Positions 63,979 to 64,000 of a stretch of DNA of 64,000 bases are shown here, one piece after another. Below the pieces are notes generated by a model, which worked only from the letters and a program-made list of their open reading frames with translations, had not been told where the DNA came from and ran no database searches. Each line of letters begins with the position of its first letter. Positions within the stretch are counted from its first letter, which is position 1. Source of the DNA: Gonapodya sp. JEL0774 (Eukaryota; Monoblepharomycota; Monoblepharidomycetes; Monoblepharidales; Gonapodyaceae); assembly GCA_027604505.1 (NCBI GenBank), contig JADIIX010000049.1, forward strand, positions 59,071-123,070. The letters are read 5' to 3'. A program made the translations under genes and the position numbers.

Positions 63979-64000
63979 CTGTGTGTGTGCGAAAAGGAGC

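Overview
The window looks like a chromosome segment of a zoosporic (flagellated, chytrid-like) fungus. Three things in the sequence point there. Genes are dense and split by many short GT-AG introns (about 50-110 nt). The gene set is fungal: an RXT3-type Rpd3L subunit and a fungal-type NAD(P)H nitrite reductase with a terminal Rieske domain. A radial-spoke-type MORN protein, normally found in organisms with motile cilia, lies at the left end. No virus, transposon, CRISPR array or convincing RNA gene was seen. The taxonomic placement is inference.

Layout: 1-164 GC-rich low-complexity sequence; 165-2466 RSPH10B-like ciliary protein, lacking its 5' end; 2767-15895 the bridge-type lipid transfer protein VPS13; 15992-18968 a CUE/Smr endonuclease resembling yeast Cue2; complement 18984-21931 UBA2, the SUMO E1 subunit; 22630-23896 and 24175-25758 tandem membrane RING-H2 proteins; complement 26481-28914 a CocE/S15 hydrolase; complement 29480-29613 a decayed third RING copy; complement 30169-31065 a secreted Cys-rich protein; 31419-34748 RXT3; 35158-39194 a large protein of unknown function; complement 39249-43745 an intron-free CTC1-like telomere protein; 44514-48670 nitrite reductase; 49057-50917 cyclin L; complement 51101-53008 a membrane-anchored cytochrome b5 reductase-like flavoprotein; 53422-55136 an unknown gene with two apparent frameshifts; 56192-58401 arylsulfatase; complement 58760-60022 a PQ-loop membrane protein; 60144-61894 a MYND zinc finger protein; complement 62140-63978 nitrate reductase, running off the right edge.

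The main theme of the right half is nitrogen assimilation. A complete nitrite reductase and a nitrate reductase lie 14 kb apart, with a GATA-type site in the nitrite reductase promoter. The nitrate reductase stops directly after its cytochrome b5 domain. The usual FAD/NAD(P)H reductase module is absent, and the 245 bp before the next gene is too short to hold it. A separate b5-reductase-like gene lies 9 kb away. This split nitrate reductase is the most unusual observation, followed by the single-exon CTC1 and the RING-H2 duplication with a decayed third copy.

Exon edges were derived by eye from splice signals, reading-frame continuity and family resemblance. Spans are given from the start to the stop codon and include introns.
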